Shown here: piece by piece, positions 11,311 through 22,370 of the stretch
Layout: each line of letters begins with the position of its first letter
How positions within the stretch are numbered: position 1 is the stretch's first letter
Assembly (NCBI GenBank): GCA_947095535.1
Contig: OX352772.1
Location: 228,914,051-228,978,050 of the forward strand
DNA: 64,000 nucleotides
Reading direction: 5' to 3'
From: Poecilobothrus nobilitatus
Lineage: Eukaryota; Arthropoda; Insecta; Diptera; Dolichopodidae
Made by a program: the position numbers and the translations under genes
Notes under the pieces: model-generated
Told to the model about the DNA's origin: nothing
Databases searched by the model: none
The model's input: the letters and a program-made list of their open reading frames with translations, nothing else

Positions 11311-12188
11311 AAAAGTTTTTTTAAGTTATACTTCATTAAAAATTTCCTATATTAAATTAAAACTTGGTTTAAATATAGTATATAGAATGTATTATAAAAA
11401 TAAAATTATGATAAAAATATTCTGTTGACTAGTTCTTGTTTTGTAAACAAAAACCCATGTTGTTTTGAAGTGATATTTAAGACAATATAGAGTTTAAAAG
11501 CTAATATAAAAATAATAAAAAGTTTTTATAATATTAGATGGAAAAAAATAAATAAAAGTAACTTAAATAAATTTTATTTATAAACATAATTTAAATGAAT
11601 TTTGTTTTTTTTTTTTTAATTATTGTACAAAGTTATTGCTTATAAACTTTTTATAAATATGACCAAAATGCTTTTAAAGCATAAAGAATGAGTAAACAAA
11701 ATGTATGTCTTCGATATTTTAAATTGGTGAAATGATCTAATATTTTATTTAAAGTACTGAATATTCAAAATTAGACTAAACATATGAAAAGTTTAAAGTT
11801 GAGAAAAAGTTTAAAGTTTGGTTTAAATACCAATTTTTTATTATTAAAATTTAAACTTGATTTAATATTTATCTGAAAAATATTTTAAAAAAGTTTTTAA
11901 AACTTGATTTGAATACATAATGAATACAAAATAATTTTTAAATGGAGCGTTTTGTTATTCTCATAATACAATGTAAATTAAATTTTTAGTAAATATGTTT
12001 TTACTTTAATAAAAGCTTTGAGTTAACTTTGAGGTTGAAATTATATTGTTAATAATATAAGCTGTGATCATGAAATACAAATTGAAAACGTGAACAAAGA
12101 ATGAAAAAAAACTTGGGTTTAGGAAGTTGTTTTTAATATTAAATAACAGCATTGCAGTTTTTACTAAAAGTTTATAAATTTTTATTCT
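11311..12188. other. Sub-terminal AT-rich Polinton DNA
   Basis: No ORF or clear repeat between the left TIR and the integrase gene. A-rich and T-rich runs only. Confidence 0.5.
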
Positions 12189-13145
12189 TTAAATATTATC
12201 TCGTTTATTTATCCATGAATCATGTTTTTTATCAAAGCCAAGCCACCTAACCAAAACTTGATTTCCTTTTTTTCATATTATTTTTTCTACAAGATAAACG
12301 TTAGGAAATTTAACAGATGTAAGTTCAGGTTCATAAAAACTGCCTTTTATTTGTTTTTGTGTATGTAATTGAGTAAATTGTATGTTATTGGATCAGTTCT
12401 TTTTATTTTTGCTATGTTACATGTATATTTCTGTTGACCAATTAGGTTGATAACTTTTTGCAAATATACCATTAAAATTACTTATACGAACAAAATCTCC
12501 AACTTTGTACTTTGCTTTTCGGAATACTTTTAATTTATTGTATTCAGTTTTTAATAATAATTTCTCATTTTTCTTTGTAACCTTTTTAGGTGGAAGTTTA
12601 ATTGTATGATGGTATGTTGAGTTAAATTTTTCTAATAGCGATGTTAGAATAGTTAACCATTTATATGTGCCTTGTAAACTAAATTGTTTCCACATCGTGT
12701 TTTTTAGAGTACGATTGAAACGTTCTACAATTGATGCTTTTAGTTCTGAATATGTATGATAATGGTTCATTTTATTTTTCCTTATTAGAATTTGAAATTT
12801 TTTGTTGAAAAATTCCATAACTTGATCAGATTGTAAATTTTTTGGTTTTTTACCAGCCCGCTTAAAAATATTTTTCATTGCGATTAAAACATTATCAGCA
12901 CTTTTGTTTTTAACCGGTTCAGCATATGCAAATTTTGAAAATGTATCAATTACTGTTACAATGATTTTTTATATCCCTTGTTGAATTTTGCATATGGAAT
13001 CATTTCAACCAAATCAATTTGCCAAGTGTCATTCAAACCCTTTTGAATAAATTTTCTTCGGTTAAATTTTCTTCTCGCACCTCTATGAATTTCTGATACA
13101 ATTTGTTCTCGTACAATTCTCGTACCATTTAATTAAATTTTCCAA
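12189..13145 (-). pseudogene. Polinton integrase (retroviral-type DDE) with chromodomain, broken
   Basis: Would cut and join element ends in the nucleus. Minus strand: WQIDLVEM (first catalytic Asp, about 13,020), VIDTFSKFAYAEPV, NLQSDQ (second Asp, about 12,830), and KASIVERFNRTLKNTMWK (Glu, about 12,715). There are 33 residues between the second Asp and the Glu, close to the usual 35. WLTILTSLLEKFNSTYHHTIK and KVGDFVRIS follow, then after a frameshift a chromodomain (YLVEKII...VLVRWLGFD..HDSWI) to a stop at 12,189. Breaks: frameshifts near 12,970 and 12,420, and an in-frame stop in the chromodomain. SELKASIVERFNRTLK is characteristic of Polinton integrases. Confidence 0.85.
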
Positions 13146-13149
13146 AGTG

Positions 13150-13365
13150 ATGATATAATTTTCTATTGTATGACATTCACATGTGTCGGGCCCAGAAGTA
13201 CAATTATCATATGCCCATGGACAAAGTTTAAAATGAGTACCATAAATTGAAGTGCATTTATTTACTCCAGAATAATTTTTAATGTGTGTGTATAGAATAA
13301 TATTAGTTTCTTATGATCATCTAATAAGACGGAGGAATAAATATTTAAGAACTCCTCTACTTCCA
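13150..13365 (-). pseudogene. Cys-rich minus-strand ORF next to integrase, unrecognised
   Basis: Minus strand from ATG at about 13,365: MEVEEFLNIYSSVLLDDHKK, then after a stop or shift a Cys/His-rich stretch (C-TSIYGTHFKLCPWA-DNC...C-E-C-H) and ENLIKWYE. It runs toward the integrase start with only small shifts, so it may be the integrase N-terminus (zinc-binding HHCC-like?) or a separate small gene. I do not recognise the family. Confidence 0.35.
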
Positions 13366-13461
13366 TAATTCAAAATGACTGTATTAAATATATGTTCGCT
13401 GCTTTTATATAATTTCTCAATTGTATTTTAAATTCAGTTTCTTATCAGACACAGACCAAAA

Positions 13462-14090
13462 ATGATTAACTTTATTCATCCATTTACAATGATGATTGCG
13501 GGACCATCTGGTTGTGGGATCATCATTTGTATATAATTTAATTGAAAATATAGACAGATCGATTTATCCGAAAATTGAAAAAATAAAATTGTGTAACCCA
13601 GAAATATATGCTGTTTCGAAAAATATAGATTTTCCTGATATAGACTTTTATACCAGTATTCCCAAAGAGTTTAGTGGTAATGAAAATAGACCTACTTTAA
13701 TTGTTTTAGATGATTTAATGTTAGATTCTGCAAATAAACAGGTATGCGAACTATTTACTAAAGGTTCGCACCATCGTAATTTATCTATTGTATTGTTAAC
13801 ACAAAACGTTTTTCATCAGGGGAAATCCTCAAGAGATATTTAATTAAATTGTAAATATTTAGTGGTTTTCAAAAACCCTCGAGCCAAATAGCAGATTTTT
13901 CTTCTTGCTAGATAACTATATCCGGAAAATATAAAAGGTTTTCTGGGGGTATATAATGAATCAACCTCAAGCCCACATGGCTATAATGTATTGATTTAAC
14001 ACAAGACGTTAACGATTTGTTTCGTATTAGAACTAATATTTTTTCAAAAGAATATGCATATGCATATGCTTCTGTGATACGAGTGATTTT
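13462..14090 (+). pseudogene. Polinton packaging ATPase (FtsK/HerA-like), Walker A destroyed
   Basis: Genome-packaging ATPase. From ATG 13,462: HPFTMMIAGPSGCG (Walker A), then a 2-base loss at 13,519 that removes the Lys codon and shifts frame into SSFVYNLIENID. Walker B is LIVLDDLM (about 13,697-13,720), followed by CELFTKGSHHRNLSIVLLTQ (sensor-like TQN, typical of A32-like ATPases) and HQGKSSRDI. After a stop at 13,842 the C-terminus is still readable: NCKYLVVFKNPRAK, SSPHGY, LTQDVNDLFRIRTNIF. It lies divergent from the integrase, about 300 bp away. Confidence 0.85.
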
Positions 14091-14106
14091 AACAACTGTC
14101 AAAAGT

Positions 14107-14439
14107 ATGAAACGATTGAAGAAAAACCAACATATATTACATGTACTAGGAAAGTGCAACAAGAAGAAATTTTGTGAAAATATTCTTAAATATTGTGATG
14201 ATGATATTATAAAAACTATTGCTGAAATTGCAATGAATATATTAAGTGGCATTAATAAAATTTCACCAGCATAAGAAGCTAAATTAAAAAAACATAAAAA
14301 AATATTAAGATTCCTAGCCTGTGCAAAGAAAAGTATAAAAGCCAAACGAAAAATATTAGTTCAACATGGTGAATTTTTACCAACTTTAATTGGAACTGTA
14401 TTATCTAGTGTAATAGGAAAAATGCTAGGTAAGACATAA
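14107..14439 (+). pseudogene. Small basic Polinton protein with hydrophobic tail
   Basis: ATG at 14,107; 110 codons with one in-frame stop (14,272-14,274). The N-terminal half is Lys/Cys-rich and helical (KRLKKNQHILHVLGKCNKKK), the middle is basic (KLKKHKKILRFLACAKKS) and the end is GEFLPTLIGTVLSSVIG, a Gly-rich hydrophobic tail. Proteins of this layout sit next to the ATPase in insect Polintons; the tail recalls membrane-active minor virion proteins, which is inference. Its stop overlaps the next start (TAATG). Confidence 0.55.
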
Positions 14440-14998
14440 TGCAGCGAATGATTGTTATGTCATCAGAAATATTTTCAAAATTAAGTAAATTATTTCAAGA
14501 TGATAAAAACTTGGATTTATTAGATCAAAAAATGAAAGTTTTATATGACAAAAAATTAAAATCATTGCAAAACTGGTACTTAAAACATCAAATTTTCTCA
14601 AATATGGAATTAACAAAAGACACGCAAAAAGATTACCAGGAAAGGCTAATAATCTTACATTTGATACAGGCACTCAAACAAAATTCTTTTCTAAACGAAA
14701 TACACATAAAGAAACTGAATTACCTAAATACAAATTAACATCAGCACAAACCGATTTTGTACCATTAGTAACTGATGATGTGTTCGATTTGGATGATGAA
14801 AATTTATTTAAAAAATTAGCTCAAACTGAAATGTTGAAAGATGAAAAATTAGTAGAAACACCATCTCTGAGCTCTAATTATCGATTAGTTGAAACACCAA
14901 GTGGTGATGTAATTACCGTTGCTGTACCATCTCCTGAAAAGAAGAAAATATTTAGATCGACCGGTAGTGCAAAAACGAAAACTAAAACCATTACTTAG
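14439..14998 (+). pseudogene. Polinton structural-type protein, one frameshift
   Basis: The start overlaps the previous stop. MSSEIFSKLSKLFQDD...LDLLDQKMKVLYDKK...LQNWYLKHQ resembles the N-terminal helical region of a conserved Polinton protein located after the small basic gene. A shift between about 14,620 and 14,700 moves the rest to the frame open at 14,780: FDLDDENLFKKLAQTEML, ETPSLSSNY, and a Lys/Thr-rich end at 14,998. An acidic middle and basic tail suggest a virion-associated protein; the function is not known to me. Part of it is repeated at 15.4-15.9 kb. Confidence 0.5.
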
Positions 14999-15070
14999 AA
15001 GTCCAAAACTAAGAACTTCATCAACACCGAAATGTACAACATATAAATAGTACAACATAGTAGTAATAAT

Positions 15071-15277
15071 ATGTACGTTCTAAGACCGTCAAATGACGTC
15101 ACATCAAATTTGACAGTTAAGGTATTATGTAATAGAAATTGGGGGTGGTATAATGGAATTGAATTTTCGTTTCTAAAAGTGAATGAAAACGATGGTCTCA
15201 GCGGAGAACTTGGGTTGGGTGCAGTAGCTGGGGCTAGACACATATGTAATTGTTCTACAACTTTGAATAAATATTGA
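15071..15277 (+). CDS. Unrecognised 68-aa ORF between two tandem gene copies
   Basis: Uninterrupted ORF (NRNWGWYNGIEFSF..., GELGLGAVAGARH...) in a patch less AT-rich than its surroundings. It begins near the palindrome TGACGTCA (15,095-15,102). It separates the two copies of the preceding gene, so it could be inserted DNA. Nothing in it identifies a function, and it may not be coding. Confidence 0.2.
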   Translation: MYVLRPSNDVTSNLTVKVLCNRNWGWYNGIEFSFLKVNENDGLSGELGLGAVAGARHICNCSTTLNKY

Positions 15278-15424
15278 CATCTCTTCTATTCAAAACAAAA
15301 ATTTTTAATACACGAGTACTTCTACAAGTTATAAGTGAATTGTACGAAGTTATAGCAGGTGTCCGTAAAAAGTTGCTGAAAACAAGTACAAAGCTTTTGG
15401 AAACTGAATAGTTATATCGACAAA

Positions 15425-15885
15425 ATCTCCTCAAATATAGAATTAACAAAAGACACACAAAAAACTTACCAGAAAAGGCTAATAATCTTACATTTGATAT
15501 AGGCACTGAAGCAAAATTCTTTTCTAAACGAAATGCATATACAGAAGCTGAATTACCTAAATACAAATCAACATCAGCACAGACCGATTGTTTACCATTA
15601 GTTACTGATGATGTGTTTAAATATGATCCTAAAAAAGAACCTTTAGGTATGGATATCGATTTAACACATTATGATTTGGATGATGAAAATTCATTTAAAA
15701 AATTAGCTCATACTGAAATGTTGAAAGATGAAGAATTAGTTGAAAGACGATCTCTAAGCTCTGATTATCGAATGTTTGAAACTACTTGGTGTTTTTACCG
15801 TTTGTAATTACTGTATTGTAAATTACTGGCTGTAATTACCGTTTCTGTACCATCTTCTGAAAAAAAAATTTTTAATAAATAATTA
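15425..15885 (+). pseudogene. Partial tandem duplicate of the gene at 14,439-14,998
   Basis: Bases 15,425-15,870 align with about 14,597-14,960: LTKDTQK-like start, LPKYKSTSAQTD, then YDLDDENSFKKLAHTEML and ERRSLSSDY. This copy keeps an extra stretch (DDVFKYDPKKEPLGMDIDLTHY) missing from the first copy, so the first copy has a deletion. The 5' third is out of frame. It ends in an AT-rich stretch at about 15,885. Confidence 0.6.
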
Positions 15886-16115
15886 CAATATCAAAAAATT
15901 TGTAAATCTATTTTAATTAAAAATTACTAAAATATTACTATAAAATAAATTCGACTTATAACAAACTAGGCGATAAAAATACGTAAAATTAAAAAACAAA
16001 ATACGCATCCATATTAACTTTGACGGCAAAATTATACATATTTGGAACTCCAATACAATGTTCAATACAATATCTAAAAATTCAAATATGGCCAAGCAAT
16101 GAAGATGTGGTTTAG
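15886..16115. other. Junction between Polinton DNA and nested non-LTR sequence
   Basis: AT-rich. No precise boundary or target duplication could be fixed. Just upstream of 16,116 a stop interrupts a PHD-like reading frame. Confidence 0.35.
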
Positions 16116-17009
16116 GCAGTTGAAGCTGGTTCCGCAACATGGAAGTGCCTAAACTGTCCAAATGATTCGAATGAATCCTTTGTAATTGTGGGTGATGATA
16201 ACTCCACAGTCGCTTCTTCACTTAATACAAAAGAAGCTACAACACAAAAAATCACCGATCTTCACCATATAACTCCAGCTGAATGTTCGGTAAGCTTACT
16301 AGCCTCTGTGGTGAATCAGTTGGTGTCTGTAGTAAAGGAATTTCATCGTTCATTTGATTTCTTCAGCAATCGGATTGACAACCTACTAAAAAAAAATACA
16401 AGAATACAGGAAGAAAATACCGAAATCAAAATTAAATTAAATGAAGCTGAAATTAAAACTAACTTATTGAATAAGCGACTGAATTATGTAGAGCAATTGT
16501 TGGATGAAAAGCAGCAAACAGCAAACAAAAATAATATAATAATAGCAGGCTTACCATCAAAATTAAGTAATCCGAAAGATGTAGTTTTTAACCTAAGTAA
16601 ACACATGCAGGCAAATATCACAATTCAGGACATCAACTCGGTTAGTGAACTGCAGCCTAAAATAAAAGCCAAAGAAAATATAATGTCAAATACAAATCTA
16701 TACCTTTTGGAATGTAAATCCAATGTTGTCAAAGCTGAAATAATAAGCAAGAAAAAAATAGCAGGACACATATACACATCAGAAATTGGTTTAGCGGAGA
16801 AAGGCAATCGTAATATATTTTTTCGAGAACACCTTACACAACTCCAATCAAGACTGCATTACGAAGCCAGGCAAATTAAAAACAACAGCAACTGCAAATA
16901 CTTATGGATTAAAAATAACATTATCCACATTAGGAAAACCGAATCTTCCAAGGTTTTTAAAATTAGAAACGACAATGATATTTTATATACTAAAAATAAT
17001 ATTAATTGA
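16116..17009 (+). CDS. Non-LTR retrotransposon ORF1 (PHD-like end, coiled coil, RRM-like)
   Basis: RNA-binding ORF1 protein. The frame is open from 16,116; the first ATG is 16,188 (273 aa). TWKCLNC at about 16,130 looks like the last zinc-binding pair of a PHD finger, suggesting the real protein starts further left, beyond the stop at 16,113. A coiled coil runs at residues 45-115 (LLKKNTRIQEENTEIKIKLN), then NNIIIAGLPSK (RRM-like strand), IFFREHLTQLQSRLHYEAR and LWIKNNIIHIRKTESSKV, all typical of jockey/CR1-type ORF1. This is one of the few long intact frames in the window. Its ORF2 may be the relic at 22.85 kb or NLTR-1b; not resolved. Confidence 0.7.
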   Translation, partial: AVEAGSATWKCLNCPNDSNESFVIVGDDNSTVASSLNTKEATTQKITDLHHITPAECSVSLLASVVNQLVSVVKEFHRSFDFFSNRIDNLLKKNTRIQEENTEIKIKLNEAEIKTNLLNKRLNYVEQLLDEKQQTANKNNIIIAGLPSKLSNPKDVVFNLSKHMQANITIQDINSVSELQPKIKAKENIMSNTNLYLLECKSNVVKAEIISKKKIAGHIYTSEIGLAEKGNRNIFFREHLTQLQSRLHYEARQIKNNSNCKYLWIKNNIIHIRKTESSKVFKIRNDNDILYTKNNIN

Positions 17010-18115
17010 ATTTTTAGTAACTACTAAAATTGTTTTAACTTTAAATATTAATAACAATGTTTTACATCAAAAACACTTTTTTACAAAAACTTTTACACAA
17101 AAGCACACAAATTACATTACTAAACACTTTAGATTAAATTTTTTAACATTATATTTTTATATTACTAACTTAGATATAAATTTTGTTTTTATTCTTAATC
17201 AACTTACATATATTTTTACATGCATACTACATATTAAACTACATGCAAAGCATACTAAAATAATACATTATTTTTTATACAATTTCAATTATTATATTTA
17301 TTTAGTTTTAACTAACAAAAATACTTTATTCTTTAATTTAACAATTTTCAATTTAAATAGCCAGTTATTTCCTTAGAAATTTTAATTAACAATTTACTTA
17401 TTAATTACGTTAATTTACTAATAAAAAACGCAATTATCGTAGAATTATCTAAAATACAAATATTATATTATTTTCTAACTTTACTAACTAAAAAAAGGTT
17501 AGGTAAAAGATTATTTACTACACTTTTCACTTTAGTAACTACTCACAATTATGTAATTTTTATTTTTACTTTAATTTACAATTTTAATTTTATTAATAAT
17601 TCACTTGGTACCATTTTAATCTTATTTCTTATAATTAATTATTATATTTATGCATATTTTATTCACATACGAAAGCAAAATTCACTTAAATTAAAACAAA
17701 ACACATATTATAATATTTACCTTTTTGGTACCTCACAATATTTACACTATAAACTTAACCTATTAATTTTTTATGATATACTTTTTATTTACTTTTTTCA
17801 TTTTTCGATTATAATTTTTATAATCATGTGACAAATCATGTGTCAAAAAATTATTATTGTTTTATTTTTTCAACAATTATTCAGTGATTGTTTTTTTTTT
17901 TCCTTTTATTTTTGTACTTTTGATTTTTTATTATTTTCCAACAATCAACAACAAATTGGGTTATTTCTTAATCTAAGTATTTTTTTTATTGATTTCGATT
18001 CAATTCAATTCAGTAATTATTCAATAATTACTCTTGTAATGCGATTATTTAGCTGTAATAATTGTTATATTATGGTTTGTGTATTTACTAAATTCCAACA
18101 TTCTATGTTATGTTT
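17010..18115. other. Strongly G-poor AT-rich stretch
   Basis: By hand count of 17,041-17,820, plus-strand G is about 4% (32 of 780) while C is about 13%. ORFs at 16,975-17,376 and 17,838-18,143 are Phe/Leu/Ile/Asn-rich and not recognisable. It may be an untranslated or intergenic part of the nested element. Confidence 0.6.
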
Positions 18116-18121
18116 TAAAAA

Positions 18122-18588
18122 AATAAATAAAAATTTTTTTTAAAAAAACAGCTTCTTTGAACTAAAAAGTAGAAAATAAATTTTTAATAGCAAATTTTTC
18201 TGTAATTTTCTAAACTATATTGTTACAATCGAGATTTCTTTGAAAAAGTTTATTTCAATATGTCAAATATATATATAAATATAAGTATATATAAGTTTTA
18301 AAGTCTGTGAAATTAAAATAAAAGCTAGAGGCAACAAACGCATAATTATAAACTTATATTTTTAAATTTTGCCTACAGCTTTTATATTAATTTCACAGAC
18401 TTTAAAACTTATATATACTTATATTTATATATATATTTGACATATTGAATTAAACTTTTTCAAAGAAATCTCGATTGTAACAATATAGTTTAGAAAATTA
18501 CAGAAAAATTTCCTATTAAAAATTTATTTTCTACTTTTTAGTTCAAAAAAGCTGTTTTTTTAAAAATTTTTTTTATTTATTTTATTTA
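18122..18588. repeat. Long snap-back palindrome (foldback/MITE-like)
   Basis: The arm 18,122-18,334 is nearly the reverse complement of 18,370-18,588, with a 35-bp loop region. Shared marks: CAATCGAGATTTCTTTGAAA, AAGTCTGTGAAATTA and AACAGCTT...GAACTAAAAAGTAGAAAAT. Arms are about 213-219 bp with a few mismatches. No ORF. Confidence 0.85.
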
Positions 18589-19138
18589 ATATTAAATTTA
18601 TGCATACAGTCTATTTCAATCTATTTTAGTCTATTTTAGTCTTATTTCTTTTCAGTCTATTTTAAGGAAACATTGCATAGCAAAATTAAAAATTTAAATA
18701 AAATTGTTATTGCAATTTTATAATGTTCTTCATTTCCACTTAAAATGCGACCCTTTAAAAACTTTGATTCATACACTGCCTTGTTTTTTCTTTCTTTTCA
18801 TAACATAACATTTTAGTATTTTTTTTTTTATCTGTTATGTATGGATATATCAAACGTATGTTTCTTTCTTTTAAAATCATAACATTTTAACAGTTCTTTT
18901 TTTTTATCTGTTATGTGGGTAAATATCAGAGGTGCACAAAATATACATAAGAAATAGACTTTAAAAATATTTAAAAACAATCAAAGTAATATTTTTTGTT
19001 CTCTTTTTTTTCTATTCGTTTTTATTTTTCTTCCAGTATTACATTTTACTTTTTTTTTCTGTTATTTAGGTACGCTAAGAACTTATTTTTTTTTTTTAAT
19101 ATTAAATTTATGCATACAGTCTATTTCAAAAATAGAAA
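18589..19138. repeat. T-rich DNA with short direct repeats
   Basis: AATATTAAATTTATGCATAC occurs at 18,590 and again at 19,098, the second copy abutting the 3' end of DINE-A2. A second pair of about 55 bp (CATAACATTTTA...TATCTGTTATGT) lies at about 18,800 and 18,880. No gene. Confidence 0.6.
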
Positions 19139-20708
19139 CGAGGAAGAATACAGTTGCCTTTGTCAACTCTTAGATACCCGTACGAACCGTTAGTATGTTC
19201 ACAGCCACTCTGCCTACAATATTATTTTTTTAATATTTTAGTATTTTAAAATAATTTGGGTGAATTTTATAATTTCTAGCACTATGGGTTGTACATATAT
19301 TCAAACTATATGTTTATATGTACATTCTTCAAAAGCAGATTCTAACCTTTCACATAACGATTATCAATCCAAAACTTTTTCAAATATTCTATAGTACCAT
19401 TTAATACTAAGCGGTAAATGTATATTAAATTTACTTGGTACAAAATAGTAAATATAATTCTAAATATTATATTATATTATATTAAAATATTCCATTGACA
19501 GAATAATTTCTTATAAGTACAATAAAATACATATATGTATGTAAATACGGTGCTATATAATATACATCTATACTCTTATCATTCATTCACTAGTGACATA
19601 TACGATATGTAAATAAACATGATATTATATAAGTATGTATATATATTAATATCATATATATAAAAATTCTTCAAGCAACCGTTATGTTGTTTATTTATTT
19701 ACATTTTTAAGTACTACGCATTATATCCTCAACAATTTCAAATTATCGAGTAAAAGAAAATGCAAAAAATTCGTTAAAGAAATTTGTTAGAAAATTTGAA
19801 AAAATCAAGTAACACTTTCGTCAATTAAAAAGTAACCCTATGTTATTAAAAACAGTTATTAACAGAAATAAGAGTATAATGTTGAAGCTTTAATTTTTGT
19901 GTATTACTTCAAAAAAATTTTAACAGGTGTTCAAGTTACAGGTGTTTAAAAATAGGAAATTTTCAGTTTAGACCCCTTACAGCTCCTAAACGGGGGGCGA
20001 TACAAGAAAAATTTCTAAACTGACTCATACTTATTTTCAAAGATCTAACTTCTGTCAAAATTTCAAGTTTTCAACTTAAACCGTTTAGAAGATAGAAGGG
20101 TTGAAGGATTTTGCAAAATTTGAGTTTCACATAACGGTAAATTAAGACACCGTATGCCAAAAATATATATTTATTGTATATATGCTTTTAAAGCTAATAA
20201 AAGTAGTAATCGTTTGGCGTTTTCAAAATGAAGATATACCTTATGCAACTTGTGCTATAACAATTTAAATATAGAGCTTTTTTGAACCTTTGGGGAACTG
20301 TAGCTCCGTAACGGGTGGGGCTACAAAAAAAAGTTATAAAAAATAAAATTAATATTTTTGTGAGATCTATCAGTGGTTAAAATTTCATAGCTCTATTGCA
20401 AAAAAAATGTGGGGATCTAAAAGTTAGGTGTTCGAGAGCTACCCTAATGCTTGGTCCAAACTCAACCAAAAAAATTGGGAACCTACAAATTACTGCCAGA
20501 ATATTTTGTGTAAATTTCAAGATTCTAGCTTTCTTAGTTTCTGAGTTAGCGTGCTGACGGACGGACGGACGGACGGACATGGCTCAAACGTCTTAGAATT
20601 TTTTTCTGATCCGATCCATACCTTTGAAGGTATATCTACCTCGCTTATTTCGAGGTGTTACAAACGGAGGAGTAATTTTATTATACCCGATCCTATCGTA
20701 CGGGTATA
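19139..20708 (-). mobile_element. DINE-A2, full length, minus strand
   Basis: The 5' hairpin is at 20,682-20,708 (TATACCCG/CGGGTATA) and the GGAC microsatellite at 20,555-20,579. The 3' hairpin AGTTG-CAACT is near 19,153-19,168 (read on the minus strand) and the end is CGAGGAAGAA at 19,139. It is a full copy of family A, and its body is the reverse complement of DINE-A3. Confidence 0.8.
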
Positions 20709-20788
20709 ATTATTAGCTATAGAACATTCTAAATTTTTTTTTGTTCGTTTATGTTAACCGTCCATTCATATGCATACATAACATTTTT

Positions 20789-22370
20789 TATACCCGTACG
20801 ATAGGATCGGGTATAATAAAATTACTCCTCCGTTTGTAACACCTCGAAATAAGCGAGCTAGATATACCTTCAAAGGTATGGATCGGATCAGAAAAAAATT
20901 CTAAGACTTTTGAGCCATGTCCGTCCGCCCGTCCGTCCGTCAACACGCTAACTCAAAAACTAAAAAAGCTAGAATCTTGAAAATTACACAAAATATTTTG
21001 GGAGTAATTTGTAGGTTCCCTATTTTTTTTGGTTTAGTTTGGACCAAGCCTTAGGGTAGCTCTCGAACACCTAACTTTTAGATCCCTACATTTTTTTGAA
21101 ATAGGGCTATGAAATTTTAACAGCTGATAGGTCTCACAAAAATATTAATTTTATTTTTAATAACTTTTTTTTGTAGCCCCACCCGTTACGGAGCTACAGC
21201 TCTCCAAAGGTTCAAAAAAGCTCTATATTTAAATTGTTATAGCACAAGTTGTATAAGGTATATCTTCATTTTGAAAACGCCAAACGATTACTACTTTTAT
21301 TAGCTTTAAAAGTATATATACAATAAATATATATTTGTGACATACGGTGTCTTAATTTACCGTTATGCGAAACTCAAATTTTACAAAATCCTTTAACCCT
21401 TCTATCTTCTAAACGGTTTAAGTTGGAAACTTGAATTTTTTACAGAAGTTAGATCTTTAAAACTAAGTATGAGTCATTTCAGAAATTTTTTTGTATCACC
21501 CCCCGTTTAGGAGCTGTAAGGGGTCAAAAACTGAAAATTTCCTATTTTTAAACACCTGTAACTTGAACACCTGTTAAAATTTTTTTGAAGTAATACACAA
21601 AAATTAAAGCTCCAACATTATACTCTTATTTCTGTTAACAACTTTTTTTAATAATAGGGTTACTTTATAATTGACGAAAGTGTTACTTGATTTTTTCAAA
21701 TTTTCTAACAAATTTCTTTAAAACGAATTTTTTCCATTTTGTTTTACGCGATAATTTGAAATTGTTGAGGATATAATGCGTAGTATAAAAAAATGTAAAT
21801 AAATAAACAAAATAACGGTTGCTTGAAGAATTTTTATTATTATTTATATGATATTGATATATATACATACTTATATAATATCATGTTTATTTACATATCG
21901 TATATGTCACTAGTGAATGAATGATAAGAATATAGATGTATATTATATAGCGCCGTATTTACATACATATATGTATTTTATTGTACTTATAAGAAATTAT
22001 TCTATCAATGGAATATTTAAATATAATATAATATAATATAATATTTAAAATTATATTTATTATTTTGTACTAAGTAAATTTAATATACATTTACCGCTTA
22101 GTATTAAATGGTACTATAGAATATTTGAAAAAGTTTTGGATTGATAATCGTTGTGTTGAAGGTTAGAATCTGCTTTAGAAGAATGTACATATAAACATAT
22201 AGTTTGAATATATGTACAACCCATAAGTTCTAGAAATTATAAAATTCACCCAAATTATTTTAAAATACTAAAATATTAAAAAAATAATATTGTAGGCAGA
22301 GTGGCTGTGAACATACTAACGGTTCGTACGGGTATCTAAGAGTTGACAAAGGCAACTGTATTCTTCCTCG
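20789..22370 (+). mobile_element. DINE-A3, full length, plus strand
   Basis: It starts with TATACCCG (20,789), has (GTCC)n at about 20,920-20,940 and ends TTCTTCCTCG at 22,370. The 3' hairpin AGTTGACAAAGGCAACT lies at 22,341-22,357. Paired head-to-head with DINE-A2, 80 bp apart, it makes a palindrome of about 3.2 kb. A direct repeat (GTTCGTTTAT..TTACCGTCCATTCATAT) flanks it at 20,743-20,780 and 22,375-22,412. Confidence 0.8.

Noticed and set aside
17010..18115. Nuclear copy of mitochondrial DNA
   Set aside because: Composition is suggestive, but no mitochondrial gene or tRNA could be recognised.
18122..18588. microRNA precursor
   Set aside because: Arms are far too long. A foldback element is simpler.
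20377..20580. 67-aa ORF starting MSVRPSVR
   Set aside because: Translation of the GGAC microsatellite and head of DINE-A2. The same holds for the SVRPSVRPSV ORF at 57,289.
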